A stretch of 20,556 bases of DNA from Cudoniella acicularis (GCA_013054445.1 JAAMPI010001055.1:1-20556); one strand, 5' to 3'; shown: positions 1 through 9,899, counted from the first letter of the stretch. Notes: generated by a model from the letters alone, not told the origin. Program-made: numbers and translations.

Positions 1-1126
1 TAAAAGTTAATTTAAGACTTAAGCTTATTATAGCTCTATAAAGGCACGAGGGCCCTAACGTTACGTAGGGACGTGTTTATAAGAAGGTGTTATATTATCG
101 AAGAAACTAAACTAAAGAGAGAAGAAGAGAGGTAGCCCTGAAAAGGCCTTATATATAAGAGGTGAGTCTAGTACGGACTAGGACATATGACGAAGGGGGG
201 ACGCGTTAGGTAAGGGGGACGCGTTAGGTAAAGAAGGACGCGTTAAACTAGGTCTATAATACTTTTCGCTATACTAATTAGATATTATCTTTATAAAAGA
301 CTTATCTTATATTCTTTTAAATATCGGCTAAAAGAAACGCTTTAATATTAAGACTATTCTTTTACTGTCTATTATTATCTATTTAAGTTCTTATAAATAT
401 ATAGTTAAAAGAGGCTAGAAAAGACCGATATTAAGAGGTTATAGATAATAAGTTATATATAATAGAAAGATAAAGACGATAATACTATTTTTATTATACG
501 TATTAATAAATATTATATTTATATAATTTAAATAGCTATTTATAATAAGAAGGCGTTTTTATATCTCTTTCTTAGGTTTAATATATCGATAAAAGACTTA
601 TTTTAACTATAATATTAAGATATAAGTTTTCGTACGAGGCCTAAGCGAACGTTTATACTATTATAACCCTACGTTCTTTTTTTATAAGTTATAAGCCTAA
701 TTCTAGGGCTATAGCTCTAAAAAGTAGATTATTTTAATTAAAAGAAATAGAGCTATAAAACGTATTATTAGAAATTATTTTAATTGTTTTATATCTATTA
801 TAATAGGGAAGTCAGTCGGTCGCTAGGTGTTACGTGGTTCGTAGACACGTGACCTAGGCGAAAGAGGATAAAAGACGTGTTCTTAGGTAGATAGCTTCCT
901 CTCCTTAAGTTAAATTAACGCCTATTTAAACTCCCTCTCTTTTAGGTTATATTTGTCCTTCTATACTATTAGTATTTAGTATACTAGCCCTTAGCCTATA
1001 ATAGCAGCGGTTAGAATAGTTTTTACTAGTGCGCTAGCGGGCTAAAAAGACACTAGAATTAATCAAAATCAATTCTACTATTCTACTATATATATAGGTC
1101 TAGCTAGCCGTACCTATTACGTGCCC
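1..1126. repeat. AT-rich RIP-decayed repeat DNA with no surviving gene
   Basis: This stretch has stop codons in every frame and no recognisable protein. Composition is extreme: in 301-780 I count no CpA, one TpG and 13 CpG, the pattern expected when CpA has been converted to TpA on both strands by RIP. A plus-strand reading around 300-620, with TAG/TAA read as Trp/Gln, looks vaguely protein-like but I could not assign a family. A TGTTACG start followed by CACGTGAC at 828 resembles fungal LTR ends but has no delimitable partner. The part nearest 1,126 may include the 3' flank of the adjacent Tc1 relic. Confidence 0.75.
199..247. repeat. Three-unit tandem repeat, 18-19 bp
   Basis: The heptamer ACGCGTT occurs at 201, 219 and 238, each within a unit of the form G-rich, ACGCGTTAGGTAA. 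The third unit has diverged (AAACTA after the heptamer). It lies in the RIP-decayed block yet keeps its CpG sites. Confidence 0.7.
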
Positions 1127-2190
1127 TTATACGTGACCGACGTACTAGATCTATAATATAGCCTTAATATAGGCCTTAACACGCCTAGGTATACTTTTAT
1201 ATAATTTATTAAAGGTTTCCTTTAAAATCCTAGTCTAGTAATCTTTTAAGGCCTCTTCTATATCCTCGATATCCTGTTCCCCCTTTCTAGAGAATAGTAG
1301 ATAATATTCTTAAAATAGATTCTTAAATATCTATTAGATATGTTTAATCGGATTTAGGTCTAGGGAATAAGGTAGCTAATCGAGCTTCGTAATTCTATAT
1401 TCTATAAACTAACCTCGGACTTTATAGGCAGTATAGATAAGTGCGTTATCCTATATAAAGATATACTTAGGGTTATTAAGTATTTTATAGTCTAGATTAA
1501 CCTATATATTAAGTATTTTAAGATACGAGTTAATAGAGTACCTATACTTCTTCGACTTAAAATCCCGGTTAAGTATATATAAATCTAACTTCTTATCGTC
1601 TTAAAAGCATCCTTAGACTATAACAGATAGATCCCTAGAACTCTTATAGGTCTAAATCATCTCCTTCTCTTACTTCTATACCGGCGTCCGGAATACCTAT
1701 TCCCGGTTTCTACCCCGCCCCCGCTATACTAAACACTCGTTACTCTATATTATTATACCCTAGTTTTCCGTAGTCTAATGTCTTCGTATAAGTTACTAAG
1801 TAAGCCTTTTTATAGCTACTTCGTCTATAAGATACGAGCGGCGTTTAGTACGCTAGTTGCCTATACTATATAAGTCGAGATACTAATATATAGTTTTATC
1901 GTATATTTCCTTCCTAATATATACCTAGACAGCTATATATAAAGCCTTTAATATATTAGATCTAGGTAGATCCTTTCTTTTCGTTATTATACGGTCGATT
2001 TAGAGGCTTAATTATAATATATATTTTAATAGCTTAAACTTGTCCGTAATAGCCTATAAAGTTCTACCTAATCGGCGCGTACTAATAAGCTAGCCTCTTT
2101 CTATCTCTAATAGATTGTTCGTATAGCGTCGATTCTTAGATATAGAAGTAAAAAGAGTACGTAAGATAGGTATTTTATATAAATAAAATA
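1127..2190 (-). pseudogene. Tc1/mariner (DD34E) transposase relic, RIP-inactivated
   Basis: On the minus strand one reading frame can be followed from about 2,160 to a TAA at 1,127, broken by in-frame TAG/TAA/TGA where Trp or Gln is expected. Recognisable landmarks in order are a helix-turn-helix region, SNEC (1,736-1,744) in place of the first catalytic SDE block, VFRTP, LSVIV-stop-GCF, a DNA(L)IYTA block with the second Asp at 1,448-1,450, and YSLDLNPIK (catalytic Glu now Lys at 1,343-1,345). The last two catalytic positions are separated by 34 residues, as in DD34E Tc1 elements. The C-terminus has the typical SIPRRVKAYI tail. I see no frameshift, so inactivation is by point transitions only: D-to-N, E-to-K and many Trp codons to TAG. 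The N-terminal start is uncertain, and I could not find terminal inverted repeats. Family assignment is firm; boundaries are approximate. Confidence 0.85.
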
Positions 2191-2879
2191 AAGGTATAGG
2201 ATTTTAACGTATTAAGAAACGCGCTTTAAAGCCGTACGTACGAAAACTTATATCTCGTGACTATATACTAACCTAATCGTATTATTATTCTATTTATTAC
2301 TTAAAATAATAAAATATATTATAGATTTAGTTATTATATCGTCTACTTAAGTGTTTTATAAGTCGCCTAAATCGCTATTATAAACTAGAAGAAGTAATAT
2401 CTATTTATTAAAAGCTAAGATATATATTAAGATATTAATAAATTCTTAACTCTTATCTTATTTTATCTTCTTAACTCGTCTAGATTTTAATATAACGTTT
2501 TATTCTTCTTAACTATTAGCTCGAATAGTAGCTTAGAAGAAGGTAAGTCGGATTAGTAGTATAGAAGTATAATAAGGCGATATTACTAGCGGTTACTATA
2601 TATAGAAGCTTAGTATATTATAAATAAAGATAATTAAAGTATAATATAAGATTATTATAAAAGTTTAAATACGAAGCTCTTATCTAGTAAGGAAATTCCT
2701 TTACTTATATAGATCTCTTAGACACTAAAGATAGCCTACCTAGTCGTAGCTAGTCCCTAGTCCTAGATAGTTATAGCTAACCCAACTATCCTAACTATCC
2801 TATCTATCCTGCTTATGTTATATAACTTGTCACGTGACCCCGTGACTTAGGACCCTGGTTCTCTATACTGTTTCCTATT
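2191..2879. repeat. AT-rich decayed repeat between two transposase relics
   Basis: No protein can be traced here in either strand. The stretch probably contains the 5' flank of the Tc1 relic and the junction with the Fot1-like relic. Short pyrimidine repeats (CTATC motifs, 2,784-2,809) and a TGTTA...CACGTGACC sequence at 2,816-2,838 that resembles an LTR start lie near the point where the Fot1-like frame is lost. No element end or target-site duplication could be defined. Confidence 0.5.
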
Positions 2880-3554
2880 AGTTATAGCCGAGCCTTAGGC
2901 CCGGGCCTATACGTGCTTCTAGATTCGTGATATTTAAGGCCTTTTATATAATAATTTATTTTAGGGTCCTTCCTAAGCCTATTAAGAAGCCCTTCTCGTT
3001 AAAGTTATATATGTTTTTAGTTATAATTCGGTATTTCTCGATAACTATTATAAGCTAGGTAAATAGACAGTTATTAGTATATTTTTATAATAATATAATA
3101 AAGTAAACATATAAAATCAACTAATAGTTATAAAGAAGAGGATAAATATTAGGGCGTACTTAGTAGAGACATATAAATTATTAATATTCTAAAGATAGAG
3201 GCTCTTTAGCCTGATCTTATAGCGCTTTATAAACTAGCCTACCTAGTTCTTCTTAATACTCGCTCTCTTAATCTCTTTAATAAGATTCTTAACAATATAA
3301 CTAGTCAGTAGTATTCCTTAGTCTATTAGGCTATTGATTCGAGTAATCAGGACCTCTTCCTGTTCGCTAGTAAGACACTAGTACTATAATAAATTAGCCT
3401 CCTTTTTTGACTTAGTAAGGTCGTATATATGCTTTAAGAGTAAAGTACGATCATATCCGTATTTCGTAGTAGTATTAGAATAATTTATAAATTCTCCTCT
3501 TTTTAATATAGTAACTATAGCGTTAATCCGAGTTGTTTTGTCGACTCTAGCCAT
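2880..3554 (-). pseudogene. pogo/Fot1-type transposase relic, N-terminal half only
   Basis: From ATG at 3,554 the minus frame reads MARVDKTTRINAIV and continues through a helix-turn-helix with YGYDRTLLLKH, then LTSEQEEVLITRI and a CENP-B/Tc5-type HTH ending near FIKRYKIRLKS. At about 2,978-3,004 comes YNFNEKGFLIG, equivalent to the NMDEKGF block that carries the first catalytic Asp of pogo/Fot1 transposases; here the Asp is Asn. In-frame TAG codons stand where Trp/Gln are expected (two within about 4 codons in the HTH). After about 2,880 the frame no longer resembles the family, and I find no second or third catalytic region anywhere in the window. So it is a truncated or interrupted copy decayed by RIP. 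The sequence just upstream (3,560-3,620), with two GGGATTTGG repeats, may be the element's terminal region. Confidence 0.8.
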
Positions 3555-3620
3555 TTTTTAGTATAGAGGTGGATTTTAAAAAAAAGCGGGATTTGGTAGG
3601 GAGTGGGATTTGGCACAGGA

Positions 3621-4007
3621 TTTCGGTTATAGAACCGATTGTATATACTTTGAATTCAATTTGTATGTATCATGCTCCTACTCCTCGTACTCAGTAATAA
3701 GCAATAGATGGTATAGAAAAATGTATAGTGACAAATTCAGTTGGAGATTGCAAATGAACGAAGGGTAAAAGCATTGATGACGTAATAGAAATCATGCCGT
3801 GAGAAACCTTTAAGAACGAATGTGAGTCTAGTCATTAATATTTAATATGCCTAATGCTCGGGGCAATTTTACTCCCGAGTCTACCTTCCAAACGCCGCCC
3901 AAATGCTGAAACCAAATAATGCTACCCATCCCGTCTAAGAAGTATGCAATCATTATCGTTCCCCCAATTACCCACTCTCCTTAACAGTATTCTCAAAGTC
4001 CACCTAA
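3621..4007. other. Intergenic, no gene seen
   Basis: Composition returns to normal here, marking the edge of the RIP island. It is the 3' flank of the cupin gene. I see no ORF, repeat or RNA gene. Confidence 0.6.
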
Positions 4008-4904
4008 TTATTTCGACGCCAAATCCCTCCCTTGCATGACATCATTGATCATGGTGCTGAGTGTCCTCTTCTTGATGCCGCATTTGATGAGGCAGCTATC
4101 AACACCCTGTGCAACATTGGCGGGAATCTTGGTGCGAAAAGCATCGACATCTGCGCCTTCAATAGTGACATCTCCTCCCACAGAGCCCTGGACAATCTCC
4201 TTGCTCAAACCAAAATATTCCTGAGCAATTTGCCCAACTCCCGGATCCTCATTTGGAAAGGCAGCGACGAAAATGCTCTCAGTGCAGTCGGGGTTGAATT
4301 CTGTGTGGATGGCTCCTTGAGGGAAGACAGTCATCTGCCATTGAGAAAGGTTGTGGTTGATGAAGCGAGCACCATTTTCGTTGAAGCTTTCGGAGATTAA
4401 GTGGCCTTGAACGACTAAGTTGAGTTCAGAAGCTCGGGGATGGACGTGTGGGGTGTTGAAGCCACAGGGGCCGAGAAAACCAATTGTCAATGACCCACCG
4501 GAGCCCACGAGAGCGGGGAAGGCGGCGTGATCTGCGCGGACAGTTTTCCCACCTGCTCCAGTCACGATTCCCTCAGTTGTAGTTTGGAAATCGTAGATGA
4601 AGTCTTCGTCGTTGGGGAGGAGCTTCAAGCGTTCGACGGCGCTGGAGGCGAGCATGAGTTGTTGGAAGAGGGTAAGGCCATTTGAGGAGGTGGATGGTGT
4701 TTGTACAGGAGCAGGAGCGCTCGTAGAGGTGGGAGCTGCTACTGATACTGTCGATGCTGCCTTGTTGTTTGGGGTTGGGAAGACTGAAGAGCAAATTGCT
4801 GTTGATGAAGACGAGTTGGCGGCTGCTTGAGGAGCTGGTGCAGCAAGAGAGGAGCCGCTCAGGATGAGGACCGAGGCAACGAGTGTGCTGATTGAGGTGT
4901 ACAT
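4008..4904 (-). CDS. Secreted cupin (spherulin/germin-like) protein
   Basis: Uninterrupted frame of 298 codons. I chose the Met at 4,904 because it is followed directly by a secretion signal (MYTSISTLVASVLILSGSS, likely cut after SLA); the ATG 13 codons upstream only adds a polar extension. After the signal comes a Ser/Thr/Pro/Ala-rich linker (about residues 25-76), then one Cupin_1 domain. Motif 1 is HVHPRASE...G with His153, His155 and Glu160; motif 2 is PQGAIHTEFN with His200. These are the four metal ligands of germin-type cupins, all present. A C-terminal tail with CLIKCG (Cys271, Cys275) is typical of fungal spherulin-1-like proteins. Germins can be Mn-dependent oxalate oxidases or superoxide dismutases, but the substrate cannot be read here. 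Product is probably extracellular or in the wall. No intron is needed. A TATA box lies 132 bp upstream of the ATG. Confidence 0.93.
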   Translation of the reverse strand: MYTSISTLVASVLILSGSSLAAPAPQAAANSSSSTAICSSVFPTPNNKAASTVSVAAPTSTSAPAPVQTPSTSSNGLTLFQQLMLASSAVERLKLLPNDEDFIYDFQTTTEGIVTGAGGKTVRADHAAFPALVGSGGSLTIGFLGPCGFNTPHVHPRASELNLVVQGHLISESFNENGARFINHNLSQWQMTVFPQGAIHTEFNPDCTESIFVAAFPNEDPGVGQIAQEYFGLSKEIVQGSVGGDVTIEGADVDAFRTKIPANVAQGVDSCLIKCGIKKRTLSTMINDVMQGRDLASK

Positions 4905-5035
4905 TTTGATTATGGAATTAATGGATTGAGATGCAAAACACAACGAAGGAAATACTCAAAGATCTGGACGGGTTGTTGAGTGAGAGACGCTTGGATGGTG
5001 AGATGAAGTTGAAACTAATGGGAGATCCACTCGAT

Positions 5036-5041
5036 TTTATA
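5036..5041 (-). promoter_or_regulatory. TATA box of the cupin gene
   Basis: TATAAA on the minus strand, 132 bp upstream of the chosen ATG at 4,904. With a usual fungal TATA-to-start distance this gives a leader of roughly 70-100 nt and supports the downstream Met. The plus-strand ORF across this region (4,931-5,200) is therefore likely a shadow of promoter DNA. Confidence 0.5.
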
Positions 5042-5204
5042 CATCACGATGTGCTTACCCGTGAGGCAGTAGTACATGCTGTTTGCAGCCAAGACTTCCT
5101 CAACGCTAAACATCCTCATGATTACCATTTCGGGGACCTAGGCTCACAAGGAGGTGAGCTTCGCCGCAAGTTCATTGCCTCCTGCAGGGCTAAGAGATGA
5201 TGTG

Positions 5205-8200
5205 GGAAGTTTCCAGCCTCATTTCCGACCGGAAGATGCAGTGTTCGTGCGAATTGCCGGTCACCAGCAAAGATTGCAGATATTGTCGGCCGACAGCAAG
5301 CAAACCGGCATTGCAAATGGTACCGATAGCTGCATGAGTCCCTGGACACCATGTGGAAACAAGCGCAATACCCTTGCCCCTGACAGACTACTAAAGGACT
5401 AGAATGATGCTGTGTAATGGTTTTGTGCTGCGCAATTGATCCGGTATTTTGTTTCTGGGTGAAGAAAATGCGCAGTGAAAAAGTTGTGGCGTTGAAAGCC
5501 ACACTAGTTTCCCCTGAGTGGCTCGCTTAATGCTAGATAAGCAGTAGCCCCTCTTAAAATAGACAGAGGGTCCATCTCGAATTCCACGTCTGCGGGTCCG
5601 ACTATTTCAGAAGCTGAACCCCTGAGGCACACCCCGCCACCTTCAGCCCTAAGAACACTACACACTGACATGGCACCCGGGCAGAATCTTCAAAGAGTGA
5701 GATTTTAGGACACGAAGTCATTAAAGAAGCATTATCCTTCCATTTAATTGGTCCCATCTAGGCCCTTACCGTAGCCAAGGTCTGGGCGTGCAGTAGGGCT
5801 TGCCCAGAAGTGGAGGACCCTCCGTGAGCAGCTTCCCACGTCTGGAATCGCTGGATTTGGATTAGGAACATTCTTGTCTGCAATCCAGCACTGGGGATGT
5901 CTCCAGATGTGTATATCTCCAGAATAAGCATGGATCTGAGATATTTCCACAGAAAAAATAATTCAAGTGCATATGCCGGCTCTGGGAATAGTTTTGTTTT
6001 TGCGATTGTTTCACCACTTGGCGCCTCAAAACGAGAATGAATTCCCAGCACAATTTGTTGGATTCTTTTCCATAATTTATTTTTTCAAATGACTTCTGCT
6101 CCCCTTCCCATGCTTATTACAAATCCTCGTTCTGCTTACTTGTCGGGTATCAAATTCCGATACCCTGTCCAGACTAGCCACAAAAGTATTCACCGCTGTC
6201 CTCGAATTTTCCGCTTGCTATCGGTGCATCCGCCGACCCATGGCCTTTGTCGCTTGTCTACGCCCGCCCCCACAAACCTTATGAAGAACAAGGTTTGCAT
6301 GGTAACACTTTTGACGTGAACATGGGACGAATAGCTCAAAGTTATTATGATTGGTTGCTAGGAAGCATGTGCTAATCATCTCATTGGTACCCTATCTTAC
6401 TCATCTTCGCGGGAACTTCACCACATTCATCAAGGCGTAAAGTCTTACGTGAGATGAAGTTGCCGAAATCGCCCTCGCCATAGAATAGCAAGTACTCAAC
6501 TGGTACTCGAGTTCGGAGCTAAAGGTCAAGTCCGGCATCTTCAGCCATCGCAATAATTATATTTGAGCCAGCTGCGATTCGCACCGTGTAAATCGTGCAA
6601 TTTTCCAAGTGCTTGCAGCTTTGCGAGGCTGGTAATCCCACGATACGACGTGGCATGGGAGCTACCGGTATATATACAAAATTACAAATTTTGTCACCAG
6701 AACCATGAAACTTATACTTAGTTTTATATGTACAAACCAATTCCGATACTAGTCGTGCGGCTGCGTTGTTTGTTGTCGAGAGATTTTCAGCAAGCCACGG
6801 CGATTTTTGCTGGGGGTGGAAGCGCTTAAGATTACGGGCATTCTTTTGTTTGACGAAGTCACAAAGTTACCGGCACTTGAGTGGAAAAAATTTTGAAAGC
6901 AAGATTTTCCTCTCCACTTGAAAGTCAGCTTTCGGAAGTCGTTTGGTTTCCCAGTTGGTGTCGTGGGTTGTTGAGCTTCAAAAGCATGACGAGATTCGAG
7001 AATGAACATTTCCCAATTTTAGTACCAAACTTGAATCAAAAACCCCCCAAAGCAAGTTCAAATGGAATTGATATAGTATCGATGAAAATGCGCTATGTTT
7101 GTCAATTAAAAATAATTTGTTGCTTTTGAACAATTGGCGGCTAAAGCCGAATTTGCGTCGTTTAGATCTCAAGCTCCGAATCCCCCCTACACAATCAGGC
7201 AACAGGAAAGGTCCATGGACGGTTTATATCCCAAGTCATGTTATGCCATCAGATTTGAAATTATGGGAAGCACAGCTGACGTTCATCTTTCAGCCCTCGA
7301 CTCCCAGCTGATAGTAAGGGCGGATGTTCCTCTGCGGCCGACCATTCAGCCCTAGCGGGACAGCTTACTTCCTGATTGTTGCAGTAAATTGCATGGATTC
7401 CTGTGAGAATGATATACGAGCAACGGATGGAGAACGGAAGAGCGTGACCGGGGAAGTTTGACTCACTGTCATGGTTTATAAGTGGAGGTGATCAAGGATT
7501 TCTTTGTTAGGAAGGGTTCGAAATTGTCTCATGGCAAAGGACTGCACTGCCCCACCCAATTGGTTTAGATGGTCTTATTGATGGATTTATTCAGGAAAGA
7601 CTTCCATCGCAACGACTTCTATACTATCATTTCCCAGAAGCATTAGTGTACAATCCGTTCTAGGCACCTCGGTTTTGAAGACACTCCACGAAATCTTCTA
7701 CCAAAAACACCATCTTTCACCGTTTCACAATCACAGGTAATTATCACATGCTTCTATGTCTCTCTTGAAACCTTACTAATATCATCAAGGAGAATAGTCT
7801 GACCCTTTCGGGACATTCAACGGTGTTTATTCAACACGATAAAAACATAACTCGAATACTCTTTCTTGGTACTATTCATACCTCCAACAAGGCCCCACAC
7901 TATTGCCGCTGGACCGCACACTAGCTGTTGGAATTAAATGAGATACCAACACCTTTTTCGATGCAACTCGAAATATTTACCTTCCCATCACAAAGTTGCA
8001 TCATGCGAACCTACTCCCGATTTTCTCGACGCCTCTTGGAAATGCTTTATAACTTCCCGCGATTTTGGTTACTAACAGGGTGAGGAAAGTAGAAGGATTT
8101 CTTAGATTCGTTCGTCCATGTTATTCTTCGTTTGCTTTGTTGTGCCATCGCCACCGCGGTGCCTTTGTTACCTTTCAAGCAACAGAGTGGGCTTGCAGCT

Positions 8201-8908
8201 CTCCTAAATGAAGATGGTGCAAATTTTGTATGCGAAAGGCAATTTCATGATCTACTTATACTGACAGTGGCATAGTGAACCTCAAATCGCGGTTGTATTA
8301 TTTCAGCTATACTTGATGGCTGTGGAAGTGCAGCACCAACGCCTTCGTTTTTTTTTTTAGTATTCTTCTCGACCGAGCCAAAGAGTGGGCTCTGTTCGTA
8401 CTTCGAGTTTCGTGAAGTACTAAACCTTCTCTATGCCTGTATCTCCAAGGAAAACTAATTATAACCCATGCTATTATTGAATCAGGATATTGTATACAGA
8501 CTACATTTTTCTTCCACTCAACTGCCTCTCAAGTGAAGATGAAAGTACCACCTAGGGACTCGCTTCCAAAAAAGGTAGTTTGTCGGTATTACCCCTTCTA
8601 AAATCTCTGCGACGATATCAATTAGCAGAAAACAAAGAAATCTGGACAGAGTCATTGTTCGCGCTTGATTACTGCTGATATTCAATGGCTACTAGAACAG
8701 CAAAAGTCTGTAACTCGGTAACAGTATCTTAGACAGTTCTGCTTGTTTATACCAGAACAAATCCTATGTGTTTCCCATTTAAGCCAGTGTTAGCTTCCTC
8801 CATACCTCCTTCCAAACATCGCCCTCCCATCTCATCTCAAGCAAGAGACTGCGTTTCCGGAACGACGCCACATTCGAATTTTGGACTTTCAGCAATACAA
8901 CCGCAGAA
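5205..8908. other. 3.7-kb stretch without a recognisable gene
   Basis: Composition is normal for unique DNA, with no RIP signature. The longest open frames are 60-126 codons on both strands; none shows a signal peptide, domain motif or conserved pattern I recognise, and from about 7,360 to 8,760 there is no frame of 60 codons at all. A perfect 8-bp palindrome arm pair (ACAAAATT/AATTTTGT) sits at about 6,675-6,695 next to a TATATATAC. A multi-exon gene with short exons, a long non-coding RNA or an old degenerate sequence cannot be excluded. Confidence 0.5.
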
Positions 8909-9316
8909 ATGCATCTCAGCATTTCCACACTCCTCGCCACATTTCCCGCCGCTCTCATCGCCGCCAACGCATTGGTGGTACCAGGAGCCAGCAGCATTGT
9001 CCCACATCACGAACTCTCGGTTTTGATGGAAGCTCCTATCTCTTCAATGATGCCAACCCATGTGTCCAGCCGGACACATCAGCAAAACCGCACGGAGCGC
9101 GAAACTTATCACCATCATCACCACATCCATATGGACTGCCGAGCACCACACCCGATAGTCACGCCGATGAAGACCTTCACTACTCGTGGAGAGGAAGTGA
9201 GCCCGATGCCAACAACTCTCCTGACCATGACCTCCAACGGTGTCTCGCACTTGAATACTGAAACCGACACAACCAGTCATTTTGTCGAAACGGTTACTAC
9301 AAGTGATGGCTACTAA
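8909..9316 (+). CDS. Small secreted His-rich protein, family unknown
   Basis: 135 codons beginning with a clear secretion signal (MHLSISTLLATFPAALIAANA), which is why this frame was preferred over two overlapping ones. The mature part is short and low in Cys (one, Cys77). It has a histidine run at residues 68-74 (HHHHHIH), one N-glycosylation sequon (NRT at 60-62) and a Thr/Ser-rich C-terminal third. No domain is recognised. The His run could bind metal, but that is a guess. Alternative splicing is conceivable: GTGAGC at 9,197 and an acceptor ending at 9,276 would give a shorter protein ending CRNGYYK. The annotated stop is followed closely by another plus-strand ORF (9,345), so the 3' end of the gene model is the least certain part. 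Confidence 0.6.
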   Translation: MHLSISTLLATFPAALIAANALVVPGASSIVPHHELSVLMEAPISSMMPTHVSSRTHQQNRTERETYHHHHHIHMDCRAPHPIVTPMKTFTTRGEEVSPMPTTLLTMTSNGVSHLNTETDTTSHFVETVTTSDGY

Positions 9317-9344
9317 AGTATGACATTTCCCAACTGGCGAGCCG

Positions 9345-9686
9345 GTGTCATTTTATAGCAGGCGTTTTCGGGATTGTTGTCTTAATACTCGACTCTTCAA
9401 CTACAAGCGCTTGAAGCTTCGCCTCCTCAAGTGTTTCTCTGGCAGAAAGAAGGCTCGTAAACCAGCAGATGATGTCCCGAGGATGGAACTTGGTCAAATT
9501 CCATCTTCTTCTACCGCTGGACCTCAAGGAAATACTTCATCAACATCAGGACAAACCCAAAATACGCCTTCTCCTACCTCGTCTCTTCTTGTGGTTCTAG
9601 CACCGGTTGATTCGGGGAAGCTACTGCGACTTCAAAGAAGTCGTAACTTTGAAGTCGTAAAAATTCAAGGTAGAGATTTTGAGTAA
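9345..9686 (+). CDS. Basic, Ser/Thr/Pro-rich ORF of unknown function
   Basis: 113 codons. Residues 5-40 are strongly basic (RRFRDCC, YKRLKLRLLK, GRKKARK), followed by a Ser/Thr/Pro/Gln-rich low-complexity stretch (about 50-80) and a tail ending KIQGRDFE. No domain is recognised. It starts 28 bp after the stop of the secreted His-rich ORF on the same strand. In another frame, bases 9,351-9,388 encode a hydrophobic run (IAGVFGIVVLIL) directly before the basic stretch. A hydrophobic segment then Lys/Arg is the usual shape of a membrane anchor with a cytoplasmic tail, so the two ORFs may be parts of one gene joined by an unrecognised intron or broken by a frameshift. Alternatively the ORF is chance. 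Confidence 0.35.
   Translation: MSFYSRRFRDCCLNTRLFNYKRLKLRLLKCFSGRKKARKPADDVPRMELGQIPSSSTAGPQGNTSSTSGQTQNTPSPTSSLLVVLAPVDSGKLLRLQRSRNFEVVKIQGRDFE
9627..9657. repeat. Perfect 11-bp inverted repeat (hairpin)
   Basis: CGACTTCAAAG (9,627-9,637) pairs with CTTTGAAGTCG (9,647-9,657) across a 9-nt loop. AAGTCGTAA is also directly repeated here. It lies within the 3' end of the Ser/Thr/Pro-rich ORF, so it may be a 3' mRNA structure if that ORF is not coding. Confidence 0.7.
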
Positions 9687-9899
9687 TGAGAACGCAGGGT
9701 GAGATTATTGAGCACAACGCCCTGCCTACGATGAGTAATAGATAGATACTTGAGAAATAGTCTATTAATCACTTTATGTTCACAATAAAAACATTTATTA
9801 AATTCCCTACTTCCAAATTACATAATCTTTTGTGACACATTGGAGATTTAAACAGTGGTGCTGAAGTTTTTGATTGAAAGCCATGCATCGCTATCGGAG

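Noticed and set aside
828..1010. Possible second LTR (TGTTACG start, CACGTGAC inside)
   Set aside because: No matching CA end, inverted tip or target duplication could be found in the mutated sequence.
1..3560. Any active CRISPR array, operon or bacterial mobile system
   Set aside because: No regularly spaced repeats with unique spacers, no bacterial ribosome-binding sites or operons; all signs are of fungal nuclear DNA.
4032..4830. Plus-strand ORFs opposite the cupin
   Set aside because: They are antisense shadows of an intact gene with signal peptide and both cupin motifs.
4931..5200. Plus-strand 89-codon ORF upstream of the cupin
   Set aside because: It crosses the cupin TATA box and leader, and has no domain or signal.
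5122..5502. Minus-strand 126-codon ORF
   Set aside because: No recognisable motif, and it lies in the cupin's upstream region; length alone is not enough in this composition.
7505..7530. GGGTTCGAAATT resembling a tRNA B box
   Set aside because: Flanking bases do not form a T stem, and no A box or cloverleaf can be drawn.
8766..9261. Overlapping frames around the His-rich secreted protein
   Set aside because: Only the frame at 8,909 has a secretion signal; the others give Pro/Ser/His-rich nonsense.
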